Shown here: in pieces, positions 5,277 to 8,870 of the stretch | Layout: each line of letters starts with the position of its first letter | Position numbering within the stretch: the stretch's first letter is position 1 | From: Metaruminococcus_A sp964607135 | GTDB taxonomy: Bacteria > Bacillota > Clostridia > Oscillospirales > Ruminococcaceae | NCBI GenBank assembly: GCA_964607135.1 | Contig: CAZSIV010000065.1 | Coordinates: 1 to 8,870, forward strand | Direction of reading: 5' to 3' | Length of the DNA stretch: 8,870 bases | Program-made: the position numbers and the translations under genes | Notes under the pieces: generated by a model | Seen by the model: the letters and a program-made list of their open reading frames with translations, nothing else | Database searches by the model: none | Told to the model about the DNA's origin: nothing

Positions 5277-5705
5277 ATGGATGATTTTATTTTGGCTTCA
5301 GAACAAATTTCTTTGTTTTGCAGGCTCAATATCAATTCTAAAAAAGAGTTGCCTATCCGTGCCAGCGAGATGGGAATGCTTATTTATCTCTGCAAAATAA
5401 ACGGAGACAAAACGCCAATGGGCGTGGCTAACTTTTTCAAGGTTACAAAGGCAATGGCTACCAACATGGTCTCTTCTCTATCAAAAAAAGGATATTTAGA
5501 AAAACAACCCTCGCCGGAGGATCGCCGAAGCATTCTGCTTGTACCAACCCCGCTGGCAGAGAATTTGGTAGAGAGTACCTATCAGGAATATTACAAGACA
5601 ATGGAGCTTTTACAGAAAAAAATGGGAGCAGATGAATTTCATCAACTGATCGTATGCCTACAAAAGGCAAATCAAATTTTATTGGAGGAAAAAGAAAATG
5701 GGTAA
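5277..5705 (+). CDS. MarR-family transcriptional regulator
   Basis: This 142-aa winged-helix protein has family-typical length. The recognition-helix region is about residues 47-72 (GVANFFKVTKAMATNMVSSLSKKGYL), and the wing carries the MarR signature EDRRSILL (81-88, D82-R83-R84). The last 45 residues (helices of the dimer domain, LLQKKMGADEFHQL) complete the fold. The SD GGGAAG (5264-5269) is 7 nt from the ATG. The end overlaps the start of the nmrA-like gene by 8 nt, so the two are co-translated. It probably represses its own promoter through the 19-bp palindrome; MarR proteins usually release DNA on binding phenolics, oxidants or other small molecules. The inducer is not evident. Confidence 0.92.
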   Translation: MDDFILASEQISLFCRLNINSKKELPIRASEMGMLIYLCKINGDKTPMGVANFFKVTKAMATNMVSSLSKKGYLEKQPSPEDRRSILLVPTPLAENLVESTYQEYYKTMELLQKKMGADEFHQLIVCLQKANQILLEEKENG

Positions 5706-6561
5706 AATTATGGTAACTGGTGCACTCGGCAATGTGGGTAGCTATGTTGCTCATTATGCTATCGAAAACGGAGAACAGGCAAAAGTAGCTGACATCAATT
5801 TAGAGACACTCAAAGCAAAATACGGCGAAACAGTGGAAAGTGTACATTTTGATTTTACAGATTCCAGCACTTTTTCGACCGCACTAAAGGATGTAGACCG
5901 CGTATTCATTATGCGTCCTCCTCATCTCGGTAAACCAGAGGATTTAAAGCCTTTTGTGGATGTGCTGAAAACCAAGGGCGGCATTCGGCTGGTCAGTTTT
6001 CTCTCACTCATTGGCGTGGAAAACAATCCCGTCCCACCCCATCATAAAATAGAAAAGTTCATCGAGCAGGCGGGGCTTCCATACTGCCATATCCGCCCCA
6101 GCTTTTTCATGCAGAACATAAGCGGTGTACACGCGTTTGAAATCAAACATTTTGACCGGATTGTCGTGCCGGTAAAAGATGCACTAACCAGCTTTATCGA
6201 TGCGGAAGATATTGGTGAGATTACAGCCAAGGTACTGTCCGAACCGGAGAAGCATAAAAACAAAGGTTATTCAATCACCGGACCGGAGGCCATTGATTAC
6301 TGGAAGGCAGCGAAGATTTTATCTAAAGAGTTGGGTAGAAAAATTACGTATGCTAATCCCAGGCCAGCCCTTGCCAAGAGCTATTGGATAAATGTTCGTG
6401 GGCTTGATAAGGAATATAGTACGGTCATGGGAATGCTCTATATGATGACTCGTATGGGAACGGCCAAAAAGGTCACAACTGTGTTCGAGGAGGTAATGGG
6501 AAAGAAACCGCAGACGTTTGAGCAGTTTGTCAGAAAAAATTTAAGTGCATGGGAGAAATAG
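5698..6561 (+). CDS. NmrA-like NAD(P)-binding oxidoreductase
   Basis: This 287-aa protein of the atypical SDR/NmrA type has a nucleotide-binding loop TGALGNVG (residues 7-14, GxxGxxG). FDFTD at about 51-55 precedes a segment, DVDRVFIMRPP (65-75), typical of the fold. The NmrA/YesF-like signature RPSFFMQN lies at 133-140, after HHKIEKFIEQAG. The C-terminal part (about 205-287) would form the substrate lobe. GGAGG upstream and the ATGGGTAA overlap with marR show coupling. Relatives are quinone- or aldehyde-related reductases or redox sensors; the substrate here is unknown. With a MarR partner, a role in electrophile or xenobiotic stress is a reasonable guess. It looks like accessory cargo. Confidence 0.9.
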   Translation: MGKIMVTGALGNVGSYVAHYAIENGEQAKVADINLETLKAKYGETVESVHFDFTDSSTFSTALKDVDRVFIMRPPHLGKPEDLKPFVDVLKTKGGIRLVSFLSLIGVENNPVPPHHKIEKFIEQAGLPYCHIRPSFFMQNISGVHAFEIKHFDRIVVPVKDALTSFIDAEDIGEITAKVLSEPEKHKNKGYSITGPEAIDYWKAAKILSKELGRKITYANPRPALAKSYWINVRGLDKEYSTVMGMLYMMTRMGTAKKVTTVFEEVMGKKPQTFEQFVRKNLSAWEK

Positions 6562-6743
6562 CATAGAGATTGAAAACAAAAAACTTTACAATCCGAATCA
6601 CCGAGTCTAAGTAAAAGCACCTTATATCTCGGCTGAATGATAGAGGAAAACAATATTTGCTTTTGAATTGTCTTGTAAGATGCAAGAGTTCGAAACTCTC
6701 TGCTAAAAACGCAAATATATCTTTTTCGTAGTCTCTTGACACG
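6562..6743. other. Non-coding spacer with a branched fold after the nmrA-like gene
   Basis: No gene was found. An outer 8-bp stem, ATATTTGC (6653-6660) with GCAAATAT (6711-6718), encloses two smaller hairpins: CTTG/CAAG (about 6672-6686) and AGAGTT-CGA-AACTCT (6685-6699). A terminator follows 26 bp later. This could be a small RNA or part of the operon's 3' UTR. The second hairpin resembles a tRNA T-arm, but no cloverleaf can be drawn. I see nothing further in 6562-6650. Confidence 0.35.
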
Positions 6744-6780
6744 GAAAAATGGCTTAAACACTGGGTTTAAGCCATTTTTC
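6744..6780. terminator. Strong bidirectional terminator of the marR-nmrA operon
   Basis: GAAAAATGGCTTAAAC (6744-6759) and GTTTAAGCCATTTTTC (6765-6780) form a perfect 16-bp stem around ACTGG. The As on the left arm and Ts on the right arm provide U-tracts on either strand. It closes the cargo operon and also blocks transcription coming from the recombinase side. Confidence 0.88.
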
Positions 6781-6804
6781 TTTTGTTGACGCCGAGAAGG
6801 CAAG

Positions 6805-6830
6805 AAAAAACCCCCGGTTGAACCGGGGGT
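6805..6830 (-). terminator. IS200 left-end hairpin serving as terminator for the minus-strand recombinase
   Basis: ACCCCCGG (6810-6817) and CCGGGGGT (6823-6830) pair around TTGAA. On the minus strand the stem is followed by six Ts (complement of 6805-6810), a classic rho-independent terminator. The intact serine recombinase stops at 6946, so this is its first downstream terminator, borrowed from the IS. Confidence 0.8.
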
Positions 6831-6987
6831 GGGTAAAAAGGCTTTAGCAAAAGAAAGAACCTCCTGTGCTACAATAGAAGCGGTCTGGCAACCACACCAA
6901 CAAAACACAGGAGGTTCAAGTCAAATGAATGACGTAAAAAGTTTATCACACAGCAAATGGAGATGCAAGTATCATATCGTGTTTGCA
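6810..6987 (+). mobile_element. Left-end remnant of an IS200-type insertion sequence
   Basis: Recognised by three linked features: a terminator-like hairpin near the left end (6810-6830), a second hairpin that hides the tnpA SD (6857-6917), and the conserved IS200 transposase N-terminus (MNDVKSLSHSKWRCKYHIVFA). Both hairpins are documented hallmarks of IS200, protecting it from outside transcription and limiting TnpA. Similarity stops at about 6987, where the expected PKYRRK continuation is replaced by recombinase-gene sequence. The outer left limit is uncertain (somewhere about 6780-6810). The element cannot move on its own. Confidence 0.85.
6857..6917 (+). promoter_or_regulatory. IS200 hairpin sequestering the tnpA ribosome binding site
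   Basis: GAACCTCCTGTG (6857-6868) is perfectly complementary to CACAGGAGGTTC (6906-6917). The right arm contains AGGAGG, the SD of the tnpA ATG at 6925. This matches the known IS200 self-limiting hairpin. Confidence 0.85.
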
Positions 6988-6999
6988 ACACTCATCTGA
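6925..6999 (+). pseudogene. tnpA: Truncated IS200 transposase tnpA (N-terminal fragment)
   Basis: ATG at 6925 encodes MNDVKSLSHSKWRCKYHIVFA, the conserved N-terminus of IS200/IS605-family Y1 TnpA, then three unrelated codons and a TGA (6997-6999). Full TnpA is about 130-150 aa; the HUH motif and catalytic tyrosine are missing. The break at about 6987 is the junction with the recombinase gene on the other strand. Confidence 0.88.
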
Positions 7000-8793
7000 A
7001 TCACACAAAGGCAATTTGGATGTGATAGTACCTGTTTCTCTCGTACCAGATATGTAACCGGTTGCCCGGAAGAACTCATCATAGTCCTCTTTGGTGCAAC
7101 CTTTAATAAAGATATGGCAGTAACGCTCGTCGTTTTCATCAACGATATAGATACGCTCCACAAAGGATTGTATCAGCGTTACCAACACATCCGGCTGTGC
7201 GTCCTTTGCGTATATCTCAAAGGATAACAGCCGTTCTTTTATTTCTTCAATATCTCTGACAGCATACATCTGACTTTGCCTGGTGTCCTCTAATTTTTGG
7301 AGCAAAGTTTCCGTTTCGGAAAGCTCATCTGTCAGTCCCTTTACATCGTCTTGTATAAACCGTTTTAAGTTTTCGTCTGCTTCACGCAGATTTTTCACCT
7401 GATTTGAAATCGCAGTTTCAAGCTGTGCTTTCTTTTTCTTTAGTTCGATTAATTCCTGTTCGTTCTGAGAACTCTTAAAAATATCCGAAGCCTTTTGATT
7501 GAGTAATTTGACAAAGTATTCGCTGTCTTCATCGGAGAGATTGGATAACTGTTTGACTACAAATTCATCAAGCAGTACACCGTCAACAGCACGGAAAGTA
7601 CATTCTCCTGCACGATAGCCGGGACAGACATATTTGAATCTCGGCTTGCCGTTTGTCCATCGGTTTGATTCGGAGATAACTCGCAGGCGTTTTCCACAAA
7701 GCGGACAGTATACTAGTCCTGCCAGCAGAGCATTAGTCTTTCGGTGCGGGCGATTGTACTTTTCTGCGATGGAATCAAGCATATTTTGTGTATCAATCCA
7801 TTGCTGACTCGTAATAAAGCCTTCGTGCCTGCCAACCGAGATAATCCATTCAGAAACAGGCTTTGCAGACATTAATTGCACAAATTTTGGAGAAATGAAG
7901 GTGCTGTCAGCGTCCTCAAACTTCTCTTGGTCGGTTTTGTTATAGGCGGATAAGCCGTGCTGACCGTCAAACTCTGACAGCTCAGCGCATACTCCACCGC
8001 CGTTTTCGTAGAAATAGTTGTAAGCAATTTCATCAGCAACGCAGTAAACAGGATTTTTTAATAATAATCTTGTAGTGGAAGTGTTGAATTTGCTGCCGAT
8101 CTTTGTGCGATAGCCAAGCTCATTCATCCTGTCTGCTGTTTTCTTAATAGAACGGGTTTCCGAAAATACAGCGTAGAGTTTTTGTATCATTGCTTTTTCT
8201 TCGGGAATGCTCTCCAAATAACTGTAAGCTGATTTATTTTTGCCGCTGCCGGTCTTTACACGCTTTACTGTGAAACCTGTGGGTGTATTTCCGCCGAGCC
8301 AGCGTCCGTCTTTAGCCAGTTCCATCATATTATCTGTGATACGCTCGGTCAGAGTATCACGCTCAAATTCCGCAACCACAGCAAAAATCTGAATAAATAT
8401 TTTGGATACACCTGAAGCGGTGTTGATATTGTTGGAGCAGATCAACAAGTCCACCTTGTGCTTTTCAAGAAAATCCAAAAGCCGCAGCAGGTCGCTTGTC
8501 TTTCTGCCGATACGGTCTAACTTGTAGCAGACAATGGCACGGATTTTACCCATTTCAATATCGTGAAGCATACGCTGGAAATCAGGACGGTCGGAATAGT
8601 AACCGGAGAGACCTTTATCCTCATATTCCATAAAGCTGTAATCGTCGTTAAGCTGAAGTTCTCTTTTGGCATATTCGGCGCATTGCTTGAACTGTACGCC
8701 GATACTGTCGCCTTTATTTGTAATGCGGGACTTTCGGGCGTAGATAGCTACGCCACGATTGTCCTCATTATTTCGTTTTTGTTTTTTCATCAT
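6946..8793 (-). CDS. Intact large serine recombinase (site-specific integrase/invertase)
   Basis: The 615-aa protein starts with ATG at 8793, with AAGGAGGA (8799-8806) 6 nt upstream. The catalytic domain (about 14-160) has IYARKS with nucleophile S22, EDKGLSGYYSDRP (58-70) and YKLDRIGRK (90-98). The recombinase domain (about 170-345) follows, then a zinc ribbon (C363, C366, C390, C398), a long coiled coil (about 440-525) and a C-terminal part ending GYISG. Residues 603-615 are encoded antisense to the IS200 fragment, so the native C-terminus is probably altered by a few residues, outside the core domains. All catalytic landmarks are present, so it may be active. It faces away from the right 51-bp repeat, whose edge is 24 bp upstream of the ATG. 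Its lineage clearly differs from the broken recombinase at 3114-4705. Confidence 0.93.
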   Translation of the reverse strand: MMKKQKRNNEDNRGVAIYARKSRITNKGDSIGVQFKQCAEYAKRELQLNDDYSFMEYEDKGLSGYYSDRPDFQRMLHDIEMGKIRAIVCYKLDRIGRKTSDLLRLLDFLEKHKVDLLICSNNINTASGVSKIFIQIFAVVAEFERDTLTERITDNMMELAKDGRWLGGNTPTGFTVKRVKTGSGKNKSAYSYLESIPEEKAMIQKLYAVFSETRSIKKTADRMNELGYRTKIGSKFNTSTTRLLLKNPVYCVADEIAYNYFYENGGGVCAELSEFDGQHGLSAYNKTDQEKFEDADSTFISPKFVQLMSAKPVSEWIISVGRHEGFITSQQWIDTQNMLDSIAEKYNRPHRKTNALLAGLVYCPLCGKRLRVISESNRWTNGKPRFKYVCPGYRAGECTFRAVDGVLLDEFVVKQLSNLSDEDSEYFVKLLNQKASDIFKSSQNEQELIELKKKKAQLETAISNQVKNLREADENLKRFIQDDVKGLTDELSETETLLQKLEDTRQSQMYAVRDIEEIKERLLSFEIYAKDAQPDVLVTLIQSFVERIYIVDENDERYCHIFIKGCTKEDYDEFFRATGYISGTRETGTITSKLPLCDSDECCKHDMILASPFAV

Positions 8794-8817
8794 AGTTGTC
8801 CTCCTTACCGTCTGATT

Positions 8818-8868
8818 CGTACTGTAAAGTTAAATGAAAGTTGAAGACCCGTCAGCCTAGATGGTACA
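8818..8868 (-). repeat. Right copy of the perfect 51-bp terminal inverted repeat
   Basis: Exact reverse complement of 1-51. It lies directly upstream of the serine recombinase gene, where recombination sites of such enzymes are often found. Between it and the SD there are only about 11 bp and no -10, so any promoter for the recombinase must lie within the repeat or outside the window. Confidence 0.95.
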
Positions 8869-8870
8869 AT
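8841..8870 (+). promoter_or_regulatory. Possible outward-facing promoter in the right repeat
   Basis: TTGAAG (8841-8846), an 18-nt spacer and TACAAT (8865-8870) resemble a sigma-A promoter pointing out of the window (4/6 and 5/6 matches). All but the last two bases belong to the repeat, so the left copy would carry the same outward signal if AT precedes base 1. The start site and any target gene are outside the window. Confidence 0.4.

Noticed and set aside
6680..6720. tRNA gene suggested by AGAGTTCGAAACTCT
   Set aside because: Only a T-arm-like hairpin; no D-arm, anticodon arm or proper acceptor/CCA arrangement could be built.
1..8870. Circular contig (plasmid or phage) indicated by matching ends
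   Set aside because: The matching 51 bp are inverted, not direct, so they do not show circularity.

Overview
The window looks like accessory DNA from a Clostridia-type Bacillota (Lachnospiraceae/Oscillospiraceae-like). The evidence is moderate GC content, strong AGGAGG-type ribosome binding sites, and a gene set typical of Tn916/Tn1549-type integrative elements: an XRE + ImmA pair, a short sigma-70 region-4 protein, a PemK/MazF-like protein, a SHOCT-like mini-protein and a large serine recombinase. No housekeeping genes, rRNA, tRNA or CRISPR array were seen.

Layout. The whole window lies between two perfect 51-bp inverted repeats (1-51 and 8818-8868). Immediately inside each repeat a gene starts and reads inward: an XRE regulator on the left (+) and a 615-aa large serine recombinase on the right (-). 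From the left: XRE repressor (76-444), ImmA/IrrE-like metallopeptidase (467-1078), a small two-CxxC protein (1146-1331), then a dense leader (1332-1600) before a sigma-70-like gene (1601-2035). The leader holds a terminator hairpin overlapped by a possible 29-aa ORF, a 13-codon leader peptide with its own ribosome binding site, and a 19-bp hairpin that buries the sigma gene's ribosome binding site. A structured non-coding stretch (about 2036-2490) ends in a terminator. After it come a MazF-like toxin gene (2512-2877), a translationally coupled 50-aa SHOCT-like gene (2870-3022), and a serine recombinase (3114-4705) broken by one frameshift and one in-frame stop.

The middle (about 4860-6780) is a cargo island. 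A consensus sigma-A-type promoter lies inside a perfect 19-bp palindrome and drives a MarR regulator overlapping an NmrA-like NAD(P)-binding oxidoreductase, followed by a strong terminator. The right part is the left end of an IS200-type insertion sequence (about 6810-6987), truncated after about 21 codons of tnpA. The 3' end of the intact serine recombinase (6946-8793, minus strand) runs into it, so that gene's last 13 codons are antisense IS200 sequence.

Inference: the left half resembles the regulatory/terminal part of a decayed integrative conjugative element whose own recombinase is dead. The right end carries a second, intact serine recombinase starting 24 bp inside a 51-bp repeat. Identical inverted repeats beside an intact serine recombinase make an invertible 8.8-kb segment, or a novel element end, the most interesting hypothesis. 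The window's ends coincide almost exactly with the repeats, so an assembly break at a repeat must also be considered.
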